From the NCBI GenBank assembly GCA_035048485.1, contig CM068586.1:32396849-32460848 (forward strand): DNA of 64,000 nucleotides, written 5' to 3'. The number at the start of each line of letters is the position of its first letter. Position 1 is the stretch's first letter. The translations under genes were made by a program, and so were the position numbers. Shown piece after piece: positions 24,801 through 40,600 of the stretch. The notes under the pieces are model-generated. The model was not told the DNA's origin, did no database searches, and was given only the letters and a program-made list of their open reading frames with translations. The DNA comes from Pteria penguin. Lineage: Eukaryota > Mollusca > Bivalvia > Pterioida > Pteriidae.

Positions 24801-27800
24801 TCATGAGAATGTTGTCATTTGAAATAGTAGTCCATCTATCCCTTAACAACATAAGCCATTAACGGCTCTCGTTTTTTACATTTCTTTGGACCAGGAAGGT
24901 CCAAAGCATACGTATTTCTATTTTCCCATAGGGTCCCATGTTTAAATTAACGAACTCTCCAGCTATGATTTACAACAACATCCTACTTATTTTAGCTATT
25001 ATATAATCCTCATACTCAAAAATGTTTTGTCAGACCCTCCTATTTCAGGTATTTTTAACAGTTTACTACAGGTTATTCAACCTTAATTTCGTGGCGGACG
25101 AAAATCATGCTGGAAGGGGGATACCCCCAAAAATTGGCCCGCCTAATAAGTTCAAATGTAATAAACCAAACCCGTTCTAGGGGACATTTAAATTTTTACC
25201 ATTTGACGATACAATGAGATTAAAATTCATGTGTTTAGTGCAGAATCATTTCTTTATTTTATACAGCTAATACTAAAATACATTTCTTCCAATAAATGCT
25301 ACTGAGTATCCATAATTGAAATCGGTGTCCCTCTAGCCAGACACCAACTTCAGCCAATCATACGTGCTATCGTTAATTAACATTTCTTCTGACCAGGAAG
25401 GTACACAAGCATCTGGAATTCCATTTTCCCATTGGGTCCCTTGTTAAATTACCGGAATAATTACAGCAAGATTTACACAACATCCCTCACATTAATTAGC
25501 TATATATAATCCACATATCAAAATGTTTGTACAGACCCTCATCTATCTGAATTTTAACAGTTTTCTATAGGTTATCCACCTTATTTGCTGTGAAAATCTT
25601 GCTGGGAAGCGGGCACGCATCCACCACCCAAAAAAATTGGCCAAAATTCAAATGTAAACAACCCCACACCTTTTTGGGGCAATTAAATTTTTACTTTAGC
25701 GAAATGAGATGTTTTAAAATTCATGATTTTTCTGCAGAATCAATCTTTATGTATAAATAAATCAATTATTTTATTACAATCACAAGCTACTGATACATTT
25801 GAAATACGTTAGTCCCTTCTCTCCATATACACCACATCTGCCAATCACGGCTCTCGTTAATTACCGGTTTCTTTGTCAAGGAAAGGTCAAAGCATAAGTA
25901 ATTCCATTTTCCCTTTGGGTTACAATGTTTAAATTTACCTGATCTTCCAGCAAGATTTACAACAAAAATCCTACAATTTTAGCTATATATATATCCACCT
26001 ATCATAATGTTTGTCATGGACACTACTCTTTCAGAATTTTTAACAGTTTTAATATTGGTGTTATCCACACGTAATTTCGTGATAAATTACATGCTGGAAG
26101 GGGGGTTACCCCCAAAAATGCTGCGCCAAAATTCCATATGTATAAATCAAACCCGTTGTTCAGGGCATTGTTTATTTGTACATGTGCGTTATGAGGATTT
26201 AAATATTTATTGGATGTGTTCGACATGTTTGAATGAGGGTTTATTTATACATAGTTATTATTTGAAGGTGTCATACAATTATAAATGATCAACTGATAAA
26301 TGCATTGAGTCATAGTTGTACCTCGCCTCCCTTCAACACTTCTAGCCAAAAACGGCTCTCGTTTAATTTACTTTCTTTGTCAAGGATGGCTTTACATATA
26401 GCATAGTATATTACATTTACACATTAGGTTCCCAGGTTAAATTACCGAAACCTTCATGCAAGATTTACACAAACATCCCTACATTTTAGCTATATATAAT
26501 CCACTATATCAAAATGTTTCGTCTGACCCTCCTCTATTCAGAATTTTTAACAGTTTACTATAGGTTATCCACCTTAATTTCGAGGATACAAATCATGCTG
26601 GGCTGGAAGGGCGGTACCCCAAAAAATTGGCCAAAATGCAAATGATAATCATAACCACCCCTTTTATTAGGGCATTAAATTGCGTACATTAGCGAAATTG
26701 AGATAAAAAATCTTGATTGTACAGCTGCAAGATAATCAATCTTTATTTATTACATAATATCAAATAAATTTCATTCAATCACAGCTCATGATACATTGAA
26801 TTAGTTGGGCCCTCTCTCACCTACACCACATCAGCCTATCACGGCTCTAGTATAATTACCTTTCTTTTGACCAGGAAGGTCAAAGCCATAGTCAATTCCA
26901 TTTCCATTAGGGTCACCATGTCAATTTACAGAACTTCCAGCCAAGATTTACACAACATCCTACATTTTTGATATATATTATCCACATACTCCAAAATGCT
27001 TTGTCAGACCCTACCTATATCAGAAGTTTTAAACAGTTAACTATAGGTTATGCACCTTTATTTTCGAGGGGGAAAATCATGATGGAAGGGGGATACCCCC
27101 AAAATTTGGCCAAAAATTCAAATGTAAACAACCACCCCTTTTTACGGGGAATTAAATTTTTACACTAGCGGAAAAGGAGATTAATAATTCCATGATTTTA
27201 AAGCTGAATCAATCTTTTTTTATACATAGATCAAACTAATGTTCATCCAATAACAGCTCTCCTATTACATTGAAACTAGTAGTCCCTCTCTCCCTAAACC
27301 ACATCAGCCAATCACGGCTCTCGTTTTATTACCTTTCTTTGACCAGGAAGCGTCAAAGCAATAGTAATTCCCATTTCCAACTTAGCGGTCCCATGTTAAA
27401 TTACAGAACCTTCCACCAAGGCCAGATTAATATAACATCACTACATTATTTGATGAGATATAATTCCCACCATTTAACAAATGTTTGTCAGACCCTCCTC
27501 GTATCAGAATTTTAACTAGTTTTTACTACAGGTTATCCACCTTAATTTCGAGGAAGGGTGAAAATCATGCTGGAAGGGAGGATACCCCCAAAAATTTGGC
27601 ACCAAAAATTCCAAATGTAAAACAAACACCCACTTTTAGGGCATATTTTAAATGTTTACATTAGCGACATGAGATAAAAATTCTTGTTTTTAGAGCAGAA
27701 TCAATCTCAATCTTAGTTATACATTACAAATCATAATTAATTTCATCCAATCACAGCAGATCCTAATACATTGAAAATAGTAGTACCTCTATCCCGACAC

Positions 27801-28672
27801 ACACATTCAGCCATTCACGGCTCCTGTTAATTACCTTTCTTTTGTCAATGGAACGGTCAAAGCATAGTAAATTCCATTTTAACATAGGGTCCCTATGTTA
27901 ACCTTTACCGCAACTATTTCCCAGCAAAGATATTTTCTACTAACATCCTTATTTTCTAGATATTTATAATCCAAATACTCAAAATGTTTGTCAGACCCTA
28001 CCTCTATCTGAATTTTAACAGTTTACTATAGGTTATCCACCCTTTTAATTTCGAGAAGATATTATGCTGAGAAGCGGGAGATACCCCCAAAATATTTGGC
28101 CATAAATTCAAATGTAAACAACCACCCTTTTTTAGGGCATTAAGTTTTTACATTTATGCGTATGATGATTAAATTCATGATGTTACAGATGAATTCAATC
28201 CTTTAGTTATACATTAAATCAAAATAGTTTAATCCAATCACAAGCTCACTGATACATTGAAATAGTAGTCCACTCTCTCCATTACATCCACATCAAGCCA
28301 ATCTCGCGCCCTCTCGTTAATTACCTTCTTCTTTGAAAAGGAAGGTAAAAGATTAGTAATTCCATTTCCCATAGTGGTCCCATGTTAACTTACCGAACTT
28401 ACAGCATGTTTTACACAACAAGCCTACATTTTAGCTATATATATTCAACATATCAAAATGTTTGTCAGACCCTCCTCTATCTGAATTTCAACAGTTTACT
28501 ATAGGTTATCCACATTAATTCGTGGGATACAATCATGCTGGTAAGGGGGGTACCCACAAAAATTGGCCAAAAGTCAAATGTAAACAACCAAACCTTTCTA
28601 GGGCATTAAATTTTTACATTAGAAATATTAGATAAAAATTATTGATTTTTCAGCAGTATAAATCTTTATTTA
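21862..28672 (+). repeat. Satellite zone with dense random indels, probably unpolished
   Basis: Clean monomers stop abruptly at about 21861 and restart at about 28673. In between, the 'gaaggtcaaagc' anchors recur at 22413, 22911, 23396, 23902, 24389, 24899, 25401, 25885, 26390, 26879, 27351, 27855 and 28345, an average spacing of about 494 instead of 444. The roughly 11% net insertion and scattered substitutions fit uncorrected long-read sequence better than evolved divergence. All open frames here are unreliable. Confidence 0.75.
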
Positions 28673-31600
28673 TACATAGATCAACTAATTTCATCCAATC
28701 ACAGCTCCTAATACATTGAAATAGTAGTCCCTCTCTCCCTACACCACATCAGCCAATCACGGCTCTCGTTAATTACCTTTCTTTGACCAGGAAGGTCAAA
28801 GCATAGTAATTCCATTTCCCATAGGGTCCCATGTTAAATTACCGAACTTCCAGCAAGATTTACACAACATCCTACATTTTAGCTATATATAATCCACATA
28901 TCAAAATGTTTGTCAGACCCTCCTCTATCAGAATTTTAACAGTTTACTACAGGTTATCCACCTTAATTTCGAGAAAATCATGCTGGAAGGGGGATACCCC
29001 CAAAAATTGGCCAAAATTCAAATGTAAACAACCACCCCCTTTTAGGGCATTAAATTTTTACATTAGCGAAATGAGATAAAAATTCATGATTTTAGAGCAG
29101 AATCAATCTTTATTTATACATAAATCAAATAATTTCATCCAATCACAGCTCCTAATACATTGAAATAGTAGTCCCTCTCTCCCTACACCACATCAGCCAA
29201 TCATGGCTCTCGTTAATTACCTTTCTTTGACCTTTAGGTCAAAGCATAGTAATTCCATTTCCCATAGGGTCCCATGTTAAATTACCGAACTTCCAGCAAG
29301 ATTTACACAACATCCTACATTTTAGCTATATATAATCCACATATCAAAATGTTTGTCAGACCCTCCTCTATCAGAATTTTAACAGTTTACTATAGGTTAT
29401 CCACCTTAATTTCGAGAAAATCATGCTGGAAGCGGGATACCCCAAAAATTGGCCAAAATTCAACTGTAAACAACCACCCCTTTTTAGGGCATTAAATTTT
29501 TACATTAGCGAAATGAGTAAAAAATTCATGATTTTTACAGCAGAATCAATCTTTATTTATACATAAATCAAATAATTTCATCCAATCACAGCTCCTGATA
29601 CATTGAAATAGTAGTCCCTCTCTCCCTACACCACATCAGCCAATCACGGCTCTCGTTAATTACCTTTCTTTGACCAGGAAGGTCAAAGCATAGTAATTCA
29701 ATTTCCCATAGGGTCCCATGTTAAATTACCGAACTTCCAGCAAGATTTACACAACATCCTACATTTTAGCTATATATAATCCACATATCAAAATGTTTGT
29801 CAGACCCTCCTCTATCAGAATTTTAACAGTTTACTATAGTTTATCCACCTTATTTTCGAGAAAATCATGCTGGAAGGTGGATAACCCAAAAAAATTGGCC
29901 AAAATTCAAATGTAAACAACCACCCCTTTTTAGGGCATTAAATTTTTACATTAGCGAAATGAGATAAAAATTCATGATTTTACAGCAGAATCAATCTTTA
30001 TTTATACATAAATCAAATAATTTCATCCAATCACAGCTCCTGATACATTGAAATAGGAGTCCCTCTCTCCCTACACCACATCAGCCAATCACGGCTCTCG
30101 TTAATTACCTTTCTTTGACCAGGAAGGTCAAAGCATAGTAATTCCATTTCCCATAGGGTCCCATGTTAAATTACCGAACTTCCAGCAAGATTTACACAAC
30201 ATCCTACATTTTAGCTATATATAATCCACATATCAAAATGTTTGTCAGAACCCTCCTCTATCAGAATTTTAACAGTTTACTATATGATATCCACCTTAAT
30301 TTCGAGAAAATCATGCTGGAAGGGGGATACCCCCAAAAATTGGCCAAAATTCAAATGAAAACAACCACCCCTTTTTAGGGCATTAAATTTTTACACTAGC
30401 GAAATGAGATAAAAATTCATGATTTTACAGCAGAATCAATCTTTATTTATACATAGATCAACTAATTTCATCCAATCACAGCTCCTAATACATTGAAATA
30501 GTAGTCCCTCTCTCCCTACACCACATCAGCCAATCACGGCTCTCGTTAATAACCTTTCTTTGACCAGGAAGGTCAAAGCATAGTAATTCCATTTCCCATA
30601 GGGTCCCATGTTAAATTACCGAACTTCCAGCAAGATTTACACAACATCCTACATTTTAGCTATATATAATCCACATATCAAAATGTTTGTCAGACCCTCC
30701 TCTATCAGAATTTTAACAGTTTACTATAGGTTATCCACCTTAATTTCGAGAAAATCATGCTGGAAGGGGGATACCCCCAAAAATTGGCCAAAATTCAAAT
30801 GTAAACAACCACCCCTTTTTAGGGCATTAAATTTTTACACTAGCGAAATGAGATAAAAATTCATGATTTTACAGCAGAATCAATCTTTATTTATACATAG
30901 ATCAACTAATTTCATCCAATCACAGCTCCTAATACATTGAAATAGTAGTCCCTCTCTCCCTACACCACATCAGCCAATCACGGCTCTCGTTAATTACCTT
31001 TCTTTGAACAGGAAGGTCAAAGCATAGTAATTACATTTCCCATAGGGTCACATGTTAAATTACAGAAATTCCAGAAAGATTTACACAACATCCTAAATTT
31101 TAGATATATATAATCAACATATCAAAATGTTTGTCAGACCATCAACTATCAGAATTTTAACAGATTACTATAGGTTATCCACCTTAATTTCGAGAAAATC
31201 ATGCTGGAAGGGGGATACCCCCAAAAATTGGCCAAAATTCAGATGTACACAACCACCCCTTGTTAGGGCCTTAAATTTTTACCTTGGCGAAATGAGATAA
31301 AAAGTCATGATTTTACAGCAGAATCAATCTATATTTATACATAGATCAACTAATTTCATCCAATCACAGCTCCTAATACATTGAAATAGTAGTCCCTCTC
31401 TCCCTACACCACATCAGCCAATCACGGCTCTCGTTAATTACCTTTCTTTGACCAGGAAGGTCAAAGCATAGTAATTCCATTTCCCATAGGGTCCCATGTT
31501 AAATTACCGAACTTCCAGCAAGATTTACACAACATCCTACATTTTAGCTATATATAATCCACATATCAAAATGTTTGTCAGACCCTCCTCTATCAGAATT

Positions 31601-34600
31601 TTAACAGTTTACTATAGGTTATCCACCTTAATTTCGAGAAAATCATGCTGGAAGGGGGATACCCCCAAAAATTGGCCAAAATTCAAATGTAAACAACCAC
31701 CCCTTTTTAGGGCATTAAATTTTTACATTAGCGAAATGAGATAAAAATTCATGATTTTACAGCAGAATCAATCTTTACTTATACATAAATCAAATAATTT
31801 CATCCAATCACAGCTCCGGATACATTGAAATAGTAGTCCCTCTCTCCCTACACCACATCAGCCAATCACGGCTCTCGTTAATTACCTTTCTTTGACCAGG
31901 AAGGTCAAAGCATAGTAATTCCATTTCCCATAGGGTCCCATGTTAAATTACCGTACTTCCAGCAAAGATTTACACAACATCCAACATTTTAGCTATATAT
32001 AATCCACATATCAAAATGTTTGTCAGACCCTCATCAAACAGAATTTTAACTGTTTACAATAGGTTATCCACATTATTTTCGAGAAAAACATGATGGAAGG
32101 GGGTTACCCCCAAAAATTGGCCAAAATTCAAATGTAAACAACCACCCCTTTTTAGGGCATTAAATTTTTACATTAGCGAAATGAGATAAAAATTCATGAT
32201 TTTACAGCAGAATCAATCTTTATTTATACATAAATCAAATAATTTCATCCAATCACAGCTCCTGATACATTCAAATAGTAGTCCCTCTCTCCCTACACCA
32301 CATCAGCCAATCACGGCTCTCGTTAATTACCTTTCTTTGACCAGGAAGGTCAAAGCATAGTAATTCCATTTCCCATAGGGTCCCATGTTAAATTACCGAA
32401 CTTCCAGCAAGATTTACACAACATCCGACATTTTAGCTATATATAATCCGCATATCAAAATGTTTGTCAGACCCTCCTCTATTAGAATTTTAACAGTTTA
32501 CTATAGGTTATCCACCTTAATTTCGAGAAAATCATGCTGGAAGGGGGATACCCCCAAAAATTGGCCAAAATTCAAATGTAAACAACCACCCCTTTTTAGG
32601 GCATTAAATTTTTACATTAGCGAAATGAGATAAAAATTCATGATTTTACAGCAGAATCAATCTTTATTTATACATAAATCAAATAATTTCATCCAATCAC
32701 AGCTCCTGATACATTGAAATAGTAGTCCCTCTCTCCCTACACCACATCAGCCAATCACGGCTCTCGTTAATTACCTTTCTTTGACCAGGAAGGTCAAAGC
32801 ATAGTAATTCCATTTCCCATAGGTCCCATGTTAAATTACCGAACTTCCAGCAAGATTTACACAACATCCTACATTTTAGCTATATATAATCCACATATCA
32901 AAATGTTTGTCAGACCCTCCTCTATCAGAATTTTAACAGTTTACTATAGGTTATCCACCTTAATTTCGAGAAAATCATGCTGGAAGGGGGATACCCCCAA
33001 AAATTGGCCAAAATTCAAATGTAAACAACCACACCTTTTTAGTGCATTAAATTTTCACATTAGCTAAATGAGATTAAAATTCATGATTTTACAGCAGAAT
33101 CAATCTTTATTTATACATAAATCAAATAATTTCATCCAATCACAGCTCCTGATACATTCAAATAGTAGTCCCTCTCTCCCTACACCACATCAGCCAATCA
33201 CGGCTCTCGTTAATTACCTTTCTTTGACCAGGAAGGTCAAAGCATAGTAATTCCATTTCCCATAGGGTCCCATGTTAAATTACCGAACTTCCAGCAAGAT
33301 TTACACAACATCCGACATTTTAGCTATATATAATCCGCATATCAAAATGTTTGTCAGACCCTCCTCTATTAGAATTTTAACAGTTTACTATAGGTTATCC
33401 ACCTTAATTTCGAGAAAATCATGCTGGAAGGGGGATACCCCCAAAAATTGGCCAAAATTCAAATGTAAACAATCACCCCTTTTTAGGTCATTCAATTTTT
33501 ATATTAGCGAAATGAGATAAAAATTCATGATTTTACAGCAGAATCAATCTTTATTTATACATAAATCAAATAATTTCATCCAATCACAGCTCCTGATACA
33601 TTGAAATAGTAGTCCCTCTCTCCCTACACCACATCAGCCAATCACGGCTCTCGTTAATTACCTTTCTTTGACCAGGAAGGTCAAAGCATAGTAATTCCAT
33701 TTCCCATAGGGTCCCATGTTTAATTACCGAACTTCCAGCAAGATTTACACAACATCCTACATTTTAGCTATATATAATCCACATATCAAAATGTTTGTCA
33801 GACCCTCCTCTATCAGAATTTTAACAGTTTACTATAGGTTATCCACCTTAATTTCGAGAAAATCATGCTGGAAGGGGGATACCCCCAAAAATTGGCCAAA
33901 ATTCAAATGTAAACAACCACCCCTTTTTAGGGCATTAAATTTTTACATTAGCGAAATGAGATAAAAATTCATGATTTTACAGCAGAATCAATCTTTATTT
34001 ATACATAAATCAAATAATTTCATCCAATCACAGCTCCTGATACATTGAAATAGTAGTCCCTCTCTCCCTACACCACATCAGCCAATCACGGCTCTCGTTA
34101 ATTACCTTTCTTTGACCAGGAAGGTCAAAGCATAGTAATTCCATTTCCCATAGGGTCCCATGTTAAATTACCGAACTTCCAGCAAGATTTACACAATATC
34201 CTACACATACGCCATATATAATCCATAAATCAATATGTTTGTCAGACCCTCCTCTATCAGAATTTTAAGTTTACCATAGGTTATTTACCTTAATTTCGAG
34301 GAAATCATGCTGGAAGGGGGATACCCCCAAAAATTGGCCAAAATTCAAATGTAAACAACCACCCCTTTTTAGGGCATTAAATTTTTACATTAGCGAAATG
34401 AGATAAAAATTCATGATTTTACAGCAGAATCAATCTTTATTTATACATAAATCAAATAATTTCATCCAATCACAGCTCCTGATACATTCAAATAGTAGTC
34501 CCTCTCTCCCTACACCACATCAGCCTTTCACGGCTCTCGTTAATTACCTTTCTTTGACCAGGAAGGTCAAAGCATAGTAATTCCATTTCCCATAGGGTCC

Positions 34601-37600
34601 CATGTTAAATTACCGAACTTCCAGCAAGATTTACACAACATCCTACATTTTAGCTATATATAATCCACATATCAAAATGTTTGTCAGACCCTCCTCTATC
34701 AGAATTTTAACAGTTTACTATAGGTTATCCACCTTAATTTCGAGAAAATCATGCTGGAAGGGGGATACCCCCAAAAATTGGCCAAAATTCAAATGTAAAC
34801 AACCACCCCTTTTTAGGGCATTAAATTTTTACATTAGCGAAATGAGATAAAAATTCATGATTTTACAGCAGAATCAATCTTTATTTATACATAAATCAAA
34901 TAATTTCATCCAATCACAGCTCCTGATACATTGAAATAGTAGTCCCTCTCTCCCTACACCACATCAGCCAATCACGGCTCTCGTTAATTACCTTTCTTTG
35001 ACCAGGAAGGTCAAAGCATAGTAATTCCATTTCCCATAGGGTCCCATGTTAAATTACCGAACTTCCAGCAAGATTTACACAACATCCTACATTGTAGCTA
35101 TATATAATCCACATATCAAAATGTTTGTCGGACCCTCCTCTATCAGAATTTTAACAGATTACCATAGTTTAACAACCTAAATTTCGAGAAAATCATGCTG
35201 GAAGGGGGATACCCCCAAAAATTGGCCAAAATTCAAATGTAAACAACCACCCCTTTTTAGGGCATTAAATTTTTACATTAGCGAAATGAGATAAAAATTC
35301 ATGATTTTACAGCAGAATCAATCTTTATTTATACATAAATCAAATAATTTCATCCAATCACAGCTCCTGATACATTGAAATAGTAGTCCCTCTCTCCCTA
35401 CATCGCATCAGCCAATGACGGCTCTCGTTATTTACCTTTCTTTGACCACCATGACAAAGCATATTAATTCCATTTCCCATAGGGTCCCTTGTTAATTTAC
35501 CGAAATTCCAGAAAGATTTACACAACATCCTACTTTTTAGCTATATATAATCCACATATCATAATGTTTGTCAGTCCCTCCGCGATCAGAATGTTAACAG
35601 TTTACTTTAGGTTATCCTCCTTAATTTCGAGACAAGCTTGCTGGAAGGGGGATACCCCCCAAAAGTGGCCAAAATTCAAATGTAAACAACCACCCCTTTT
35701 TAGGGCATTAAATTTTTACATTAGCGAAATGAGATAAAAATTCATGATTTTACAGCAGAATCAATCTTTATTTATACATAAATCAAATAATTTCATCCAA
35801 TCACAGCTCCTGATACATTGAAATAGTAGTCCCTCTCTCCCTACACCACATCAGCCAATCACGGCTCTCGTTAATTACCTTTCTTTGACCAGGAAGGTCA
35901 AAGCATAGTAATTCCATTTCCCATAGGGTCCCATGTTAAATTACCGAACCTCCAGCAAGATTTACACAACATCCTACATTTTAGCTATATATAATCCACA
36001 TATCAAAATGTTTGTCAGACCCTCGTCTATCAGTATTTTAACAGTTTACTATAGGTTATCCACCTTAATTTCGAGAAAATCATGCTGGAAGGGGGATACC
36101 CCCAAAAATTGGCCAAAATTCAAATGTAAACAACCACCCCTTTTTAGGGCATTAAATTTTTACATTAGCGAAATGAGATAAAAATTCATGATTTTACAGC
36201 AGAATCAATCTTTATTTATACATAAATCAAATAATTTCATCCAATCACAGCTCCTGATACATTGAAATAGTAGTCCCTCTCTCCCTACACCACATCAGCC
36301 AATCACGGCTCTCGTTAATTACCTTTCTTTGACCAGGAAGGTCAAAGCATAGTAATTCCATTTCCCATAGGGTCCCATGTTAAATTACCGAACTTCCAGC
36401 AAGATTTACACAACATCCTACATTTTAGCTATATATAATCCAAATATCAAAATGTTTGTCAGACCCTCCTCTATCAGAATTTTAACAGTTTACTATAGGT
36501 TATCCACCTTAATTTCGAGAAAATCATGCTGGAAGGGGGATACCCCCAAAAATTGGCCAAAATTCAAATGTAAACAACCACCCCTTTTTAGGGCATTAAA
36601 TTTTTACATTAGCGAAATGAGATAAAAATTCATGATTTTAAAGCAGAATCAATCTTTATTTATACATAAATCAAATAATTTCATCCAATCGCAGCTCCTG
36701 ATACATTGAAATAGTAGTCCCTCTCTCCCTACACCACATCAGCCAATCACGGCTCTCGTTAATTACCTTTCTTTGACCAGGAAGGTCAAAGCATAGTAAT
36801 TCCATTTCCCATAGGGTCCCATGTTAAATTACCGAACTTCCAGCAAGATTTACACAACATCCTACATTTTAGCTATATATAATCCACATATCAAAATGTT
36901 TGTCAGACCCTCCTCTATCTGAATTTTAACAGTTTACTATAGGTTATCCACCTTAATTTCGAGAAAATCATGCTGGAAGGGGGATACCCCCAAAAATTGG
37001 CCAAAATTCAAATGTAAACAACCACCCCTTTTTAGGGCATTAAATTTTTACATTAGCGAAATGAGATAAAAATTCATGATTTTACAGCAGAATCAATCTT
37101 TATTTATACATAAATCAAATAATTTCATCCAATCACAGCTCATGATACATTGAAATAGTAGTCCCTCTCTCCCTACACCACATCAGCCAATCACGGCTCT
37201 CGTTAATTACCTTTCTTTGACCAGGAAGGTCAAAGCATAGTAATTCCATTTCCCATAGGGTCCCATGTTAAATTACCGAACTTCCAGCAAGATTTACACA
37301 ACATCCTACATTTTAGCTATATATAATCCACATATCAAAATGTTTGTCAGACCCTCCTCTATCAGAATTTTTAAACAGTTTACTATAGGTAATCCACCTT
37401 AATTTCGAGGAAATCTTGCTAGAAGGGGGATACCCCCAAAATTGGCCAAAATTCAAATGTAAACAACCACCCTTTTTTAGGGCATTAAATTTTTACATTA
37501 GCGAAATGAGATAAAAATTCATGATTTTACAGCAGAATCAATCTTTATTTTATACTTAAATCAAATAATTTCATCCAATCGCAGCTCCTGATACATTGAA

Positions 37601-40600
37601 ATAGTAGTCCCTCTCTCCCTACACCACATCAGCCAATCACGGCTCTCGTTAATTACCTTTCTTTGACCAGGAAGGTCAAAGCATAGTAATTCCATTTCCC
37701 ATAGTGTCCCATGTTAAATTACCGAACTTCCAGCAAGATTTACACAACATCCTACATTTTAGCTATATATAATCCACATATCAAAATGTTTGTCAGACCC
37801 TCCTCTATCAGAATTTTAACAGTTTACTATAGGTTATCCACCTTAATTTCGAGAAAATCATGCTGGAAGGGGGATACCCCCAAAAATTGGCCAAAATTCA
37901 AATGTAAACAACCACCCCTTTTTAGGGCATTAAATTTTTACATTAGCGAAATTAGATAAAAATTCATGAATATACAGCAGAATCAATCTTTAATTATACA
38001 TAAATCAAATAATTTCATCCAATCACAGCTCCTGATACATTGAAATAGTAGTCCCTCTCTCCCTACACCACATCAGCCAATCACGGCTCTCGTTAATTAC
38101 CTTTCTTTGACCAGGAAGGTCAAAGCATAGTAATTCCATTTCCCATAGGGTCCCATGTTAAATTACCGAATTTCCAGCAAGATTTACACAACATCCTACA
38201 TTTTAGCTATATATAATCCACATATCAAAATGTTTGTCAGACCCTCCTCTTTCAGATTTTTAACAGTTTACTATAGGTTATCCACCTTAATTTCGAGAAA
38301 ATCATGCTGGAAGGGGGATACCCCCAAAAATTGGCCAAAATTCAAATGTAAACAACCACCCCTTTTTAGGGCATTAAATTTTTACATTAGCGAAATGAGA
38401 TAAAAATTCATGATTTTACAGCAGAATCAATCTTTATTTATACATAAATCAAATAATTTCATCCAATCACAGCTCATGATACATTGAAATAGTAGTCCCT
38501 CTCTCCCTACACCACATCAGCCAATCACGGCTCTCGTTTATTACGTTTCTTTGACCAGGAAGGTCAAAGCATAGTAATTCCATTTCCCATACGGGTCCCA
38601 TGTTAAATTACCGAACTTCCAGCAAGATTTACACAACATCCTACATTTTTAGCTATATATAATCCACATATCAAAATGTTTGTCAGACCCTCCTCTATCA
38701 GAATTTTAACAGTTTACTATAGGTTATCCACCTTAATTTCGAGAAAATCATGCTGGAAGGGGGATACCCCCAAAAATTGGCCAAAATTCAAATGTAAACA
38801 ACCACCCCTTTTTAGGGCATTAAATTTTTACATTAGCGAAATGAGATAAAAATTCATGATTTTACAGCAGAATCAATCTTTATTTATACATAAATCAAAT
38901 AATTTCATCCAATCACAGCTTCCTGATACATTGAAATAGTAGTCCCTCTCTCCCTACACCACATCGCCCAATCACGGCTCTCGTTAATTACCTTTCTTTG
39001 ACCAGGAAGGTCAAAGCATAGTAATTCCATTTCCCATAGGGTCCCATGTTAAATTACCGAACTTCCAGCAAGATTTACACAACATCCTACATTTTAGCTA
39101 TATATAATCCACATATCAAAATGTTTGTCAGACCCTCCTCTATCAGAATTTTAACAGTTTACTATAGGTTATCCACCTTAATTTCGAGAAAATCATGCTG
39201 GAAGGGGGATACCCCCAAAAATTGGCCCCCATTCAAATGTCAACAACCACCCCATTTTAGGGCAGTAAAATTTTACATTAGCGAAATGAGATAAAAATTC
39301 ATGATTTTACAGCAGAATCAATCTTTATATATACATAAATCAAATAATTTCATCCAATCACAGCTCCTGATACATTGAAATAGTAGTCCCTCTCTCCCTA
39401 CACCACATCAGCCAATCACGGCTCTCGTTAATTACCTTTCTTTGACCAGGAAGGTCAAAGCATAGTAATTCCATTTTCCCATAGGGTCCCATGTTAAATT
39501 ACCGAACTTACAGCAAGATTTACACAACATCCTACAGTTTTAGCTATAATATAATCCACATATCAAAATGTTTGTCAGACCCTCCTCTATCAGAATTTTA
39601 ACAGTTTACTATAGGTTATCCACCTTAATTTCGAGAAAATCATGCTGGAAGGGGGATACCCCCAAAAATTGGCCAAAATTCAAATGTAAACAACCACCCC
39701 TTTTTAGGGCATTAAATTTTTACATTAGCTGAATGAGATAAAAATTCATGATTTTACAGCAGAATCAATCTTTATTTATACATAAATCAAATAATTTCAT
39801 CCAATCACAGCTCCTGATACATTGAAATAGTAGTCCCTCTCTCCCTACACCACATCAGCCAATCACGGCTCTCGTTAATTACCTTTCTTTGACCAGGAAG
39901 GTCAAAGCATAGTAATTCCATTTCCCATAGGGTCCCATGTTAAATTACCGAACTTCCAGCAAGATTTACACAACATCCTACATTTTAGCTATATATAATC
40001 CACATATCAAAATATTTGTCAGACCCTCCTCTATCAGAATTTTAACAGTTTACCCTAGGTTATCCACCTTAATTTCGAGAAAATCATGCTGGAAGGGGGA
40101 TACCCCCAAAAATTGGCCAAAATTCAAATTCAAAATTCAAAACCACCCCTTTTTAGGGCATTAAATTTTTACATTAGCGAAATGAGATAAAAATTCATGA
40201 TTTTACAGCAGAATCAATCTTTATTTATACATAAATCAAATAATTTCATCCAATCACAGCTCCTGATACATTGAAATAGTAGTCCCTCTCTCCCTACACC
40301 ACATCAGCCAATCACGGCTCTCGTTAATTACCTTTCTTTGACCAGGAAGGTCAAAGCATAGTAATTCCATTTCCCATAGGGTCCCATGTTAAATTACCGA
40401 ACTTCCAGCAAGATTTACACAACATCCTACATTTTAGCTATTTATAATCCACATATCAAAATGTTTGTCAGACCCTCTCTATCAGGAATTTTAACAGTTT
40501 ACTACAGGTGATCCACCTTAATTTCGAGAAAATCATGCTGGAAGCGGGATACCCCCAAAAATTGGCCAAAATTCAAATGTAAACAACCACCCCTTTTAGG

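Noticed and set aside
29230..29250. Nuclear-receptor response element (TGACCTTTAGGTCA) at monomer junctions
   Set aside because: The everted AGGTCA half-sites follow from the GGTCAAAG/CTTTGACC ends meeting; spacers vary among junctions and nothing else points to receptor binding.
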